Assembly (NCBI GenBank): GCA_019925095.2
Contig: CM034397.1
Span: 3,739,763 to 3,803,762 of the forward strand
Length of the DNA: 64,000 bases
Direction of reading: 5' to 3'
Origin: Dendrolimus kikuchii
Taxonomy: Eukaryota; Arthropoda; Insecta; Lepidoptera; Lasiocampidae
Positions 1 through 12,100 of the stretch are shown piece by piece. The number at the start of each line of letters is the position of its first letter. Positions within the stretch are counted from its first letter, which is position 1. A program made the translations under genes and the position numbers. Below the pieces are notes generated by a model, which was given only the letters and a program-made list of their open reading frames with translations, searched no databases and was not told the origin of the DNA.

Positions 1-470
1 GCGCATTGCATGTTACACAGTTGGAGGGGTTAACTTTCTCAATGAGATATCCAAACTTGTTTCAAGGAATGTGTCCGGAACGTAATCTGAACAATGTTAC
101 AACGTCTTTTTGCGTCATGGAGCACTGATTTATCCACATCTGGGCTGGAAGTTGTGGCTGGATTGTCTTAAACCAAATACCCTTTTCTACGGATCTTCTG
201 TCAAAATATTCACTCCAAATCTTAATACACTGATTCTTTGAGTCACATAATTAATTAGAATTAGGCGTAACCGTAAAAGAAGTACCATCTTAGGTAGCTT
301 GTTTAGCTGAAGGCATCTGCTATTTCATTACCACTTATTTGGATATGTGATGGAAACAAGGATGTAACTTTATAGATTTGCTTATACTTTCCATTCATGT
401 AACACCACACGTTCATCACAGCTTTCTGATCTCTGTTGAGTGAAGACGTTTTTAATGTATCACTTAGTGT
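1..470 (-). pseudogene. Degenerate non-LTR retrotransposon RNase H-like relic
   Basis: Translating the minus strand gives fragments typical of the RNase H region of Jockey/I-type non-LTR retrotransposons. HIQISGNEIADAFS resembles the 'H.G..GNE.AD' motif that carries a catalytic Asp. It is followed by LRSGHIP and NKFGYLIEKVNPSNCVTC, which resemble the downstream 'RSGH.PLN' and Cys segment. In-frame stops (after DAFS and after HIP) show it is dead. It lies in the intron upstream of the exon at 1305 and is cut by the left edge of the window. The clade call is by motif memory only. Confidence 0.6.
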
Positions 471-755
471 TGATTAGAACACGATTATAAAATGAGTTTG
501 TAAGAGTGACATAACTTTTTGTACTGAAACATTACAATGTACCACTTCTAATGAGGAGCGGAGATTTGTAGGGTTTGTATAGGCGACGAGCGTCATTTCC
601 TCATTTGTCCCGTTCCTTACTATTTGTACCTAGTTCGGAAATATTCGTTAAGTTTCGGATGTGATTGGCTAGTAATGTAATAATGAGGTGCCCAAAGTCG
701 TACTGTGATATGTCATGCTCTCTCTCTTTGTCATTCGAGGATCCGTAGAGAGTTA

Positions 756-1078
756 TATCCGTGCAGGAACGGAGAAAGAATACAATTTCTTGCGGCCGGG
801 CGGCCTGTCGTAAGAGGCGACAAAACCACCCCCAGCCAGGTGGTAGGGCATTTGCCCGGCTGGATGACTACCACCCCTGGTCTAAAGTATGTCGCCATAA
901 CAATATTGAGTTGTGTTCCGGTTTTAGTGGCCAGGTTCCAGTCTCCCTTAAGAGAGTAGCAGCGCATTTGTAGCACCTTTGGTGTTGCAAATGTCTATAG
1001 GCGATGGTAACTGCTTTCCATCAAGTGGGCCGTCTGCCTGTCTGCTGAACTCGCTGCGTTATTGTACTATTGCAGTGT
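756..1078 (+). repeat. SINE-B copy (body, no tRNA head seen)
   Basis: This copy starts near 'atccgtgcaggaacggag', contains the 'ggcggcctgtcgtaagaggc' core, and ends at 'ctgtctgctgaactc'. The same body recurs at about ten places in the window on both strands. The copy at 51583 shows that the family has a tRNA-like head with Pol III boxes. Apparent ORFs here are repeat noise. Confidence 0.8.
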
Positions 1079-1304
1079 AAGCCTCGTTCTTTTCCTCCTC
1101 TTATGTCTGAGGACTGAGTAGCAGCGCGACAAAAAATTTTAAGTTCAACATTTTCAAATTTTGAGCTGTACAAATGTACTGGCTCATACGCATTCTACTC
1201 AACACTACTATCATTACTGGCCCAAAATGGACTCATATAACATGGCCTGCCATATTATTAAATGACCAGAACTATCTAAATATAAAATGAAACACTCTTA
1301 ACAG

Positions 1305-1469
1305 GTAACAAACAACCTATTGAACCACTACAAGTCGTCAGGCAACAGTGGTAAGCGCAAGGATGTGTGGCGCCTATGTCAGTGGGCACAGAGCTCGGCC
1401 GCCGCCAGCCAGAGGAACTCCCAAGTGCCTCTCACCCAGATGATGCTCAACCTCGCCATCACAGACTAA
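1305..1469 (+). CDS. Last coding exon of an unidentified gene
   Basis: An acceptor 'cttaacag' at 1297-1304 opens a 55-codon exon in phase 0. It begins VTNNLLNHYKSSGNSGKRKD, continues VWRLCQWAQSSAAASQRNSQ, and ends LTQMMLNLAITD with a TAA stop at 1467-1469. Local GC content rises well above the AT-rich surroundings, as it does for the confirmed exons in this window. The segment is basic then Ser/Ala/Gln-rich and has no membrane segment. I do not recognise the family. Upstream exons lie left of the window. An AATAAA near 1764 could be the polyadenylation signal. The gene converges on TRMT11, whose stop is at 3164. The exon call is likely; the function is unknown. Confidence 0.7.
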   Translation, partial: VTNNLLNHYKSSGNSGKRKDVWRLCQWAQSSAAASQRNSQVPLTQMMLNLAITD

Positions 1470-2136
1470 GACCAAAATCAGCAGCCAAGAAATATACAAT
1501 TTATTTATTAAACTCATGACACGTGTAAAACCTTTTTACTTTTTACCTAAAAAATGAAATTACACGCAAAAAAAAACATGAAATTCTCTGTTGGTGGTGA
1601 AAAAATAATATTTTTAAGAAAGGAAACAGTGACTTTATGGGGCGAAGAAATGTAATGAGTTGAGATATGGCTTAAAAAAGCGTTATATTTTTCTATTACA
1701 AAATGGGAAACATCAGCCCCAAATTCTACCTGTAAGACAAGAAATCTTAAATATAAGGTCACAAATAAAGCAAGCTATCGATTTATGTGAATGAATTTCA
1801 AAAATTAATAATATTATAAGATTTACATAACACGATTAATTCATTCAAAATAACAAAACCCACTACAATTATAAAAAATATCAATATATGTAATAAAAAG
1901 AATTTTAAATTAACTCTCATATTTTTACAACCTGGGCCAAAGAATGTATGAAAGCGTATCCGTCTCCTTTAAATCTTTACGGTTTTATGAAAAGTTAAGA
2001 GTATACTGTCCCTATGTATTAATAGAAATTGGAGTGACTTAATTTTAATTTAACATTGTAGGCTACTTTTCAGTATCCGCGGTCACAGATTTACAGCAAC
2101 GAGCATTATTTATCTATACTACACTAATATTATAAA
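1470..2136. other. AT-rich 3' flank / intergenic
   Basis: This is the probable 3' UTR and flank of the gene ending at 1469, with a candidate AATAAA near 1764. I saw no exon, RNA gene or recognisable repeat. Confidence 0.5.
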
Positions 2137-2484
2137 GGACGCGTTCCTTCAGTATCTAACAACGCCCAAAATGCTCCGTCTGCCGTTCCACAAGGTGATC
2201 GCGGTCGGTATAGTCGTGGCGAAAACGTCACTAATGACGTCATCATTTTCGATCACACAGCGCTCACAACGACCCGTGTCAAGAGGGGGGTCGAAGTAGG
2301 CGTTGACCACAGAGTATTATTCTCTCTATCTCTTGACATTGAAAACGGCGCGATTTTCAAATCAACCAATGACATTTGTGTATTTCGTTGGTAATGACAC
2401 CCATTATAACGTTTGGAAGCAAGTGGAATGGGAAAAATCGCGGTCGTGAACGTGGTCGTTGTGAGTCCCTTCTGGAACGTAGCC
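2137..2484 (+). mobile_element. MITE family M1, copy 1
   Basis: The left end is GGACGCGTTCC and the right end, read inverted, is GGCTACGTTCCAGAAGGGAC. The TIRs lead into 'ctAACAACGCCC' and 'CGTTGTGAGTCCC'. The core holds 'gcggtcgttgtggtcgtgg'-like sequence and a perfect TGACGTCA at 2235-2242. The family recurs at 10309, 28281, 42993, 45915, 54043 and 63246. No transposase is present, so it is non-autonomous. Confidence 0.8.
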
Positions 2485-2676
2485 AAAGAGGTAAAGTTTA
2501 TGAGTTTGGATGTTCGGGGTAAGCTCCGGTACTACTGATCCGATTTTGAAAATTCATCAGTAGAAAGCTACTATTGATGAAAGAAATTTCGTTTCCATTT
2601 TAAGCTCCATTATTCCCGAGTGGCATAGGCTAATTTTCGATTGTGATAATAAATCAAAAAAGTAAAAATATTTTAA

Positions 2677-2873
2677 CTTCCATGATCAAATTGATCGTGT
2701 ACTAGCAGAAGGTGATGTCAGGAGCCTTAAGAACAGACGAGCTTGCATGACAAGAGTTATGAATGTCAAAGAGGCAAGTGAGGTGTGTAAGAATAAGCCT
2801 AAATGGCACTCTGTTGTTCGTGCCTACCCCGCAAGGGAACTGGCGTGAAGTTATGTATCTATGTATGTATGTA
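2677..2873 (+). mobile_element. RTE-clade retrotransposon 3' fragment, copy a
   Basis: A 5'-truncated copy of the C-terminal reading frame (ending ...VVRAYPARELA stop) followed by a (TGTA)n tail. It is flanked by the direct repeat GTAAAAATATTTTA on both sides (left just before 2677, right at the end of the tail), a target-site duplication made by target-primed reverse transcription. Confidence 0.9.
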
Positions 2874-2879
2874 AAAATA

Positions 2880-3090
2880 TTTTACGCTCAGCGAAATGGG
2901 CACGGGAACGCCTGTCAAATATGTTATAGCAATAACATTCAACGCAAAAATTGCGCACATTCTCATACGAGGCACTGCAAGTGCTTTCTGCGTTTATGAA
3001 TCGATAAAGTTAGGTCTAATTAAATCTTGATATGCGTGCGTGTATGTATATTTTTTATGAATGAAATGAGCACTGGTCAGGCAATTTGTT
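2880..3090 (+). repeat. Interspersed repeat R1, copy 1
   Basis: Shares 'aacgcctgtcaaatatgt' and the surrounding ~200 bp, including 'taaagt...taattaaa.cttgat.tgcg', with the sequence at 27035-27325. The repeat class is not known. Confidence 0.55.
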
Positions 3091-3163
3091 GTAATTTTTT
3101 TTTAATAAAGTTCAATTTTCAAGCGTCGAATAAAACCATCTGTTAATTATCTTGATATTTTTA

Positions 3164-6100
3164 TTACGTGTTATCACTAATCCTGTTTTGATATTCTTTT
3201 TCTTTCCTCGCGGCGTTGGCAGCCATTTCTTCTGCCCTCTTCTCTTTCCGTTCTCGCCTAGTTATTTCGCCCATAGAAAAATATTTTTCCCTGCAACAAT
3301 TGATTAGTGAAACAGTTATTATTTAAAATATAGATATCAAACAAATATCTATACATAATAGTTATATTCATGACATACATATCGCTATTGGATCTTACTC
3401 TTATTTTTTCAGTCACCTTTCAAAAAATCTCGACATTTATAACCTATCTTTGACGGGTTCTGTGGTTGAGGGGGCTAATCTCATTACAACGAAGAAGTTC
3501 CGGGTTCAGTTCCTGACATGGTAAATTTCGGAAACGAATTTTCCGTGATTTTCTATGATCTGGGTTCCTCCCCAGACTGGTCCATTGTATATTGCCCATA
3601 ATACAAGTGTGTCTTGCTTACCTTGAGATATACATTGTATGTGTTTGTCTGCCTATTTATTATTATTATATTGTATCATTTGTATGTCTGTAAAGACCAC
3701 AGGCCATAAAAATGGCCCGGCCTTTTAGTGAGCTTGCATGGGGCCATGGAAGGCCAACACCTAGAGGCCCCTTGACTTTAATGTGAATGTGTCGTGACAC
3801 TGACCGGCGATTATACCCCTGTCTACACCATACAATAATGCACCCAAGGACAAGCCCCGGCCAGTGTAGGACTATTATGGGAAACGAGAACAAAAAGTAC
3901 CGAGCTATTGGGGTGAAATGCTAGTGGTACTAGGGGTCTGGGAATATGGGAAGTATGGCGTCTGCCCGTCGCAATGTTCGGGGAACATGGAAAAATGGGC
4001 AGACGGTGACTCGCCACTCCCTGTATGGGTCCCTAAAAATGCCATAGAATACAGGGGCAACATGGGTGTGAGTGGCTATTATTATATATTATTATCTTTA
4101 GAGTAGTAGTAGAGTAAACGCGGTCGAGATGCGAGCACTGCGCAAAATCTGCGGAGTGACGCTCGCGGACCGCGTTCGTAATACCGAAGTAAGAAAGAGA
4201 GTTGGTCTGAAAGAGAGTGTCGGGGTGAAGGTAAGGAAAGGAATGCTCCGGTGGTTCGGGCATGTGGAAAGAATGCATGATGAAAGAATGACTAAACAGA
4301 TATACAATGCAAAAGTGGATGGATGCAGAAGTCGTGGAAGGCCACGACATACCTTCCATGATCAAATTGATCGTGTACTAGCAGAAGGTGATGTCAGGAG
4401 CCTTAAGAACAGACGAGCTTGCATGACAAGAGTTATGAATGTCAAAGAGGCAAGTGAGGTGTGTAAGAATAAGCCTAAATGGCACTCTGTCGTTCGTGCC
4501 TACCCCGCAAGGGAACTGGCGTGAAGTTATGTATGTATGTATGTAAGTATACTAATATTAATTTTCCAGTACGGGCAATATACAAGAGAATTTTTTAAGT
4601 AGGCATTTATAGTGAAATCCAAACCATAAGATATAGCGAAAAATACTTAATGGAACGACAGGGCTGAGTTTGATAAGAACTAAAGTGGTTTATGAAAAAT
4701 CAAATACCCTTGTCAGGGATCGAATGGGCTGATTGAAAAAAAAACAAATGCTGTATTATTATACCAACTCGAAGTGTTGCTTGTAAGGATCAATTTATGT
4801 AAATGAATGTTAAACGTCAAACTAAAGGACATAGTTCATTTTTAACAAAATGTTGCATTAACGTTAAAATGACAAACTTAGGGAAAAGATAAATAAATAT
4901 ATTTCATTAAAACCTTAGCCATAAAAGTTTTTTAAGGATCCATAAAGCCCCATTATAAATGAAACAGAGGTAAAAGCAAAACCAGAGAAATTCAATAGTA
5001 AGAAAATGAAATATAATATCTAATGAAAAGTACGGTTTAACGGTTCTAAGAGCGGTTTTTATTTGTTTTTTTTTGACGTTTCAGCTACTTTTCAGTAGCC
5101 GTAATCACGGACCTACTGTGTGTACTAGTTCACGAAAACTTAAGAGAACATCGTATCCCCGATGCGGGCCCCCGCTCCACCCTCGCGGCGTTCGGGTCGC
5201 CCGACCCGCCCGCCGGCCAAGCTACTCAGTTAATCCTGCAACCTTGTGACGTACGCATGTATGTAGGAACTCACGCGCCGGCCTGCGCGCCGCGCGTTCG
5301 GGGTTCGTTCAGTAGGTTTATTCATTAAAACAAGTTTACCAATCAAGCTTTATTATTTCAAGTGCCCGCTATAATAATTGGCAGCCCAACGTGTGGCACG
5401 AAATATAGTGTTTTAAAACAGTTTTAGTGTGTTCTAGTTATAAACTTTGCGATACCTGTGTGTGCCGATACGTTTGTTCCGCGTTTGTTCTGAGTTAGTA
5501 CTCAACGCGACGTTTAGGTGGCTATCGTAAGTCTAGAACTAAACTGTAGGTTCGTGATTTAGTACCTAATGACCTAACGTGTTCTGAATAGGTTTCTATA
5601 GGACTTGTGAGTGAAATACACGTTCGTACGAGTGTGAGTGCTCGACGTGTTTGGACTTGTTTGAACTTGTTCGGACTCATTCGTTTTTATTCAAACTTGT
5701 TCGTACTTTTGCATACTTGTTTATAACTTAAGTTAGTACTTTGAATAAACCTAGGTACCCTAAAACGGTTCAAATGTTTATTTGTGTTTGTTTTACGTGA
5801 CATTTTGATTTAAATTTAATTTATTGTTTTATATAAAGTGACTATAAGTATAAAGAACTAGAAATTAGTGTTTATTTTCATATATGTAAGTACATACGTA
5901 CGATGGTTCCGTAAGTACTTTTGGACTTATTTATACAGGACTGTACTTACCTACTAGTTGGAATAATTTTGGAAGAATAATTTTATACAAAGACTTTTTT
6001 TTTTCGTTAATTGGAACATTGTGTTTTGTGTACAGACAGTGTTGTTTTCCAATTTAAGACTTTTAGTGTCAGACTGTTTTGAACTTAGAACTTTATTTTC

Positions 6101-9100
6101 AAGTTATCTTTTATAGTTGAAGTTATTGTTTATTTAGGCTACGATGAACAATTATTTTGTGTTGAACTATATTGTGTTTTCCGTTTGTCTTGGTGATCGG
6201 ACAATTTATCACCGTGGAAACATAGAGTTTTCCGATTAGGCATTATGGTGCTTACACGGTCTGGTGCAACCAGTGACGGGATGGATCAGCATATACCCTC
6301 TGTGGATAGGGGTATCGCTGGAGAGTCTGAGACTCTCTTGTCCGCGTCCGGCGTGGCTCATGTGCCGCCGGGCGCGCCTCCACCGCCTACTGCGGGCCCT
6401 AGCGGGGCCTCCACCTCTGCTGCGCCGTTTGCGCAGTCGCCGGCGCCGTCTGTTCAACCGGGAACTCCAATAGTTATGACGGATCAACACTTGGCGTATC
6501 TTTTGTCTTTGATACGCGCTCCAGCTTCACCGCCTGCGCCTGTTACGAGTGCCTTGTCTGGTAACTTTGCAAATTGCTCATCGCGCTTCGACGGTGCAAA
6601 AGGGAGCGACGTTTTAGCTTTTGTCGACGCTATAGAAATATATAAGGAATGCGTCGGTATAGAAGATCACATAGCCTTGCGAGGCTTACCAATGCTTTTG
6701 TCTGGTCTTGCAGCAACCTGGTGGCAAGGTGTGAAAGCATCTGTTAATAGTTGGCCTGATGCCATAGAATTATTAAAGCAAACTTATGGTCCTCGTTTGC
6801 CGCCACACAGGGTTTACCGGAAAATATTTGAACGGGAACAAGGCGATGAGCCTACCGATATTTTCGTCTGCAAAATAAGAGCATTGTTAGCACAGTTGCC
6901 GTCGACTGCTATCTCTCAGGAAGCTCAGCTCGACATGGTGTATGGGCTACTGCATAAGAGAATAAGGGAGAAGATATGTCGTAAATCTTTTATGTCTTTC
7001 TCTGAGCTATTGGAACAGGCCCGTTCTATTGAAGATATTTTAGATGAAGGCCGTAGCTCTCAGCAGTCACAGCTTAGAAAGAATAAGGAATCAGTGACTC
7101 CGATTGTAGACACAGCATATCCAGCAGTACCAGCTTCGTCCAGTAAAGCAAGTAGAGCTCGTTGCTATTATTGTAAGCAATTCGGCCATTTGAAAGAGGA
7201 GTGCCCGAAGCTGTTATCTAAGAAGTCGTTTCCTGGTAACATTAAGAAAGAAGAAGACAGTTTGACACCTTCAGTAACATGCTTTGGATGCGGCACGCCT
7301 GGTGTTATACGAGCTAATTGCTCTACTTGTAAGAATAAACAGGAATCGTCTGCTTCTTTTTCCGCTTTCCAGTCAATTGCCGCTATTGGAAGCGAGGTCA
7401 TTGACCCGCGTCAGAGACCCGTAGTGGAATTGGAGATTTATGGTGCTCGTGGAAGTGCGTTGTTTGATACTGGTGCAAAGCAATCGGTTGCTAGTGAAAG
7501 TTTACGTGCACATTTAGTGAAACACGGTCATAAGTTCGATAAAACGTGTACTAGTGTTAAGTTAGCTGATGGTTCATGTAAAAATCTTGTAGTAGATGTA
7601 GCTAAGGTGGATGTAAGGGTGCCGCAGGGGCCTGTCGTTCCCACTCTTTTTATCATTTTGCCTGGTGCAACTGATACCTTGTTAGGTATGAATTTTTTAT
7701 TAGACGCAGGTGTGGTACTTGACTTTAAAAATTCTCGTTATACTTTTAGTCATATACCGCGATATTTTACGATGAGATTTGAACCAGAGGTAGGTTCCCA
7801 TTTTGGGTCGGATCAACGTCAACGGCTCTCGGAACTCCTGAATGATCAAGAGGACATTTTTACTCCAGGGGGAGCGCCAACTTCTTTTGCGCTGCATCGT
7901 ATAGATACGGGCGATGCTACGCGAATCACTAATCAACAGCGTCGGAGGAAGATTTACGCCGATAGGGGGCGTCAACCCGCACCAAGCTACAAAATTGGTG
8001 ATTTAGTTTTGGTTTCGGCCCACGTTTCCAGTAATGTTGACAAAGGGGTTACTAGTAAGTTTACGCCCAGACGACTGGGACCGTTCAAAATAGCTGAGTT
8101 AGTTAGTCCTACCACCTATAAAGTAGTAGATAATAATGGAAACACTACTAAGTACCACGCTAGTGCTCTCACTTTATATCAAGGAGATTCTGCCGTAATT
8201 CAGAGTAGGAGGAGGGGTAGGCCTTCCAAAGCCAAGTCCTCTCCCGGGGTGTCCGAGGACTTGGAGGGGGAGACTATAGCGCGGCAAGTATGTAAAAGCG
8301 CTGGAAGTATACGTGTTGGGAACATCGTATCCCCGATGCGGGCCCCCGCTCCACCCTCGCGGCGTTCGGGTCGCCCGACCCGCCCGCCGGCCAAGCTACT
8401 CAGTTAATCCTGCAACCTTGTGACGTACGCATGTATGTAGGAACTCACGCGCCGGCCTGCGCGCCGCGCGTTCGGGGTTCGTTCAGTAGGTTTATTCATT
8501 AAAACAAGTTTACCAATCAAGCTGGCGTGAAGTTATGTATGTATGTATGTATGTAATAAACACACGCGGCGCATTTCCCTTGCGACCACGGTTCTCCGCG
8601 GACACGTGTCACTCTCATGCTCTCCTAAGAGGGTCATCGTCTCTGCCTTGATGTGGCAGAGCCGGTAAAGGGGGGCTCGAGCTGTAGCTCTCTGCCCCGG
8701 TCTATTCGCGGGGGGGCAACTACCCCCCGGTAACGGGGTACGGGAGCCGCTAGACACATAAGGGAGTGTCGGCTGGCTCGCGTCGGCCAATCAGCGGCTT
8801 TCGGTGGCCATCACGGGCTTCGCGTTGGCTCCGTCTGCGGCATGGTTGGCCAGTCTGCGGCTTTCGATGGCCATCTGCGGCGTCTGGTGGCCCTCATGCG
8901 GTCATATAATCCACTAAACGAGGTGGCGGGCGGCGCATCCGCGTCGACCGCGGGCGCAAAGCGGAAGGCTGCATCCCTTTGCCGGCAGGGGAATGGAAGT
9001 CGCGGACTCAATGTTCCGCGCTACATCTTCCCTATTATATGGTAGTAGCTGCGCCCGCGGTTTCACCCGCGTCGTGATGGAAAATCGTTATATTTTGGAT

Positions 9101-12100
9101 GATTCACACTATATCTTTATAAATTATAGCCTATGTGTCATCTTGATGTGTAAGCTATATTATTGTAAAGTTTCATCAAAACCCATTCAGTACTGTTTGC
9201 ATGAAAGAGTAACAAACATACAGCCATACATCCTTACAAACTTTCGCGTCTATAAGTAAGGATTTCCATAATAAAACTACGTTTTATTATGTATACAAGT
9301 CGCGAAAACTTAAGAAAATATTAAGGATTTCCAGTTGACTACGAAATATTTGTATAATATGTGTATTTATTTATGTATATATATTTTATCGTATTTTATT
9401 ATGAATAAACTAAATTATTGTACAAGTGCTGGTTTAGCAACTACCGACTTTTGTTGTCCTTCTATACTCCATCCAAAGGTTGTCTGGAAGAAAACGCCAT
9501 GGGCGATGAGACCGCCGATTGTACTTGCATATTAATGTTCTTGATTTTATGTTGCATTTTTGTACAATAAAGTATATTCTATTCTATTTGATTTTATGTT
9601 ATGTAAAATTATCCATTGCAGTCACCTTTTTTATTTGTACTTTTTCACAATATTTTATGGCCAACAAAATATTTATTTATTTATTCCATCCAATTACAAT
9701 TTCATAATCAAGGCTTAGATCCGTTAACGCGCTAGTATAGAGTATACCAAAATTGATCAATTACAGTAGTTAATACAGTTTAGTTTCACCGCTATAAAAG
9801 GGTGGATAGATCTTGTACTGATGTGTAAAACACTTTTTAAATAGTTAACAAAATAAGCCAAATGCATGGCGGTTCACAAATTTTGGACGACTTTATAGCG
9901 ATGACATAGGTGCATTATTTTCGTCATTAGGCTATTAAACATAATTTAACTGCGAATTTTCACTTCGTACGTGTGTACACAAAATACACGCACAGTAAGT
10001 TTTACATCCGTCATGTATACTTGTTATGCAAATAAATTTCATTTTACGTTACTCACCTTACTAACGGATACCAGCAGACTAATCTCCTCCCCATTTCCAA
10101 ATGCTTTGCGGCGAAATTCAACAGATCGCTGTACATGTGAGGCAACCCATATTCGACTTTAGAAGGAATGTGATTCACTAAATGTTCATCTGTCAATGTG
10201 TAGTTGTCTCTTTCGATGCCAATTTTCTCTGTCGGTTCACGGACTCCGTATGGAGCTAGAATTTTATATTTTATAACGCTTTAAAAACAATGCTAACTGC
10301 CGCGCGAAGACGCGTTCCGTTAGAAGCTCACAACGCCCAAAATGCTCCGTCAACCGTTCCACATGGGGACCACGATTGTTATGGTCGTGACGAAATCGTC
10401 ACTAATGACGTCATAATTTCCGATCACACAACGTTCTCAACGACCCATCTCAAGAGGTGAGTCGAAGTGGGCGTTGAACACAGAGCATTAATTCTCTCTA
10501 TCTCTTGACATTGAAAAAGGCGCGATTTTTATCAACCGATGACATTTGTGTATTTCGTCGTTTATGACATCAACGCCACATAATCCATTTCACTTTTGTT
10601 TATGATTGTAACATCCGCAAACAAGTGGAACGGGAAAAATCGTGGTCGTTGTGAGTTTCTTCTGGAACGTAGCCGTAATAGTTCATTATTCTTACAAGGT
10701 CTCGTAAGTAAGATAAAAATTCTTGACATGACCAGTAATCATAATAAATTGAAAGTATATTATAGAAAAGGATGAGCGCACGGTGCGATGTGTTTCGTCA
10801 AACGATGATTCGGAAGGTTTTCAAAAAAGCTACCTTTACCCTTCTGCGTGTTAGCCGGCTCATCACACAGAATCATTCTAGGCTAGGGACCCAACACTGA
10901 CTATTTAAATTATAACACATGATTATTTTGCTAGTATGACGAAAAACATATGGCATTTCAGTTTTCAGAGAGTGTCGGGGTGAAGGTAAGGAAAGGAATG
11001 CTCCGGTGGTTCGGGCAAGTGGAAAGAATGCATGATGAAAGATGACTAAACAGATATACAATGCAAAAGTGGATGGATGCAGAAGTCGTGGAAGGCCACG
11101 ACACACCTTCCATGATCAAATTGATCGTGTACTAGCAGAAGGTGATGGCAGGAGGCTTAAGAACAGACGAGCGTGCATGACAAGAGTTATGAATGTCAAT
11201 GAAGCAAGTGAGGTGTGTAAGAATAAGCCTGAATGGCGCTCTGTTGTTCGTGCCTACCCCGCAAGGGAACTGGCGTGCAGTTATGTATGTATGTATTTCA
11301 GTTTTGAAGTTGTCATCTAGCGGTTAAAATTACTTACGATCTGTAATAATGGCATCAAATTTCAAATCATCTCTCCACAACGGTAGAGAAAAATCACTAA
11401 CTAAAACGTCGAGATACTTTGACTCAATGCCATACTGTTTCATATTTGCGCGTATACTTTCCTCTTTTGTTCGTACCTGCGGAAAAATAACTTATTTCTG
11501 AATCTGTAAATCGAAATCCGGCTCGACGGACCATAAAATTAATAATAAAATTATTAGAGAGTTCTAAAGAAAAAACTACTAAAAAGAAAAGCCTCGTTTC
11601 TGCTTTAACATTAATATGACGAATCCCATTATGAAAACAAATTTGAAAAATAAAACACATAAATACCAAGTACCCATAATACATACATTGTTACCTTTTG
11701 TCCAACGCGTGTGGGTCTCGTTCTTGCATGTAACATCATGAAATCAATGTCAGAACCCCACACATAGGCTGGAAAATTAAATAACTCTATATTCGTAAGT
11801 CGTAACAAAGTAAGAAATAACAAAATATTTAGTATTATATCCATAATATGATAGCGTAAATATGACAGTTGCTATAATTTTATTTCACAACATTTTTAAC
11901 TAAATAACAAAAGCAATATGCTTCTACAGGAGGGGCGTAGCTACCGCGGTTTCAGCCGTATCAATGATACGGGGCCCCCAGGCTACAGGGGCCCCGAAAG
12001 TCTGTAAGCAAAAATTCCCAAAATGTTATCCACAATCTTTTATAGATTAATAACATTTTTGAGAAGAACTGCTGGGCCAACGCGTAAATCGGCTATTTCA

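Noticed and set aside
8533..9045. ORFs on both strands in the GC-rich block
   Set aside because: Open because of high GC; no domain and no match to the missing TRMT11 segment.
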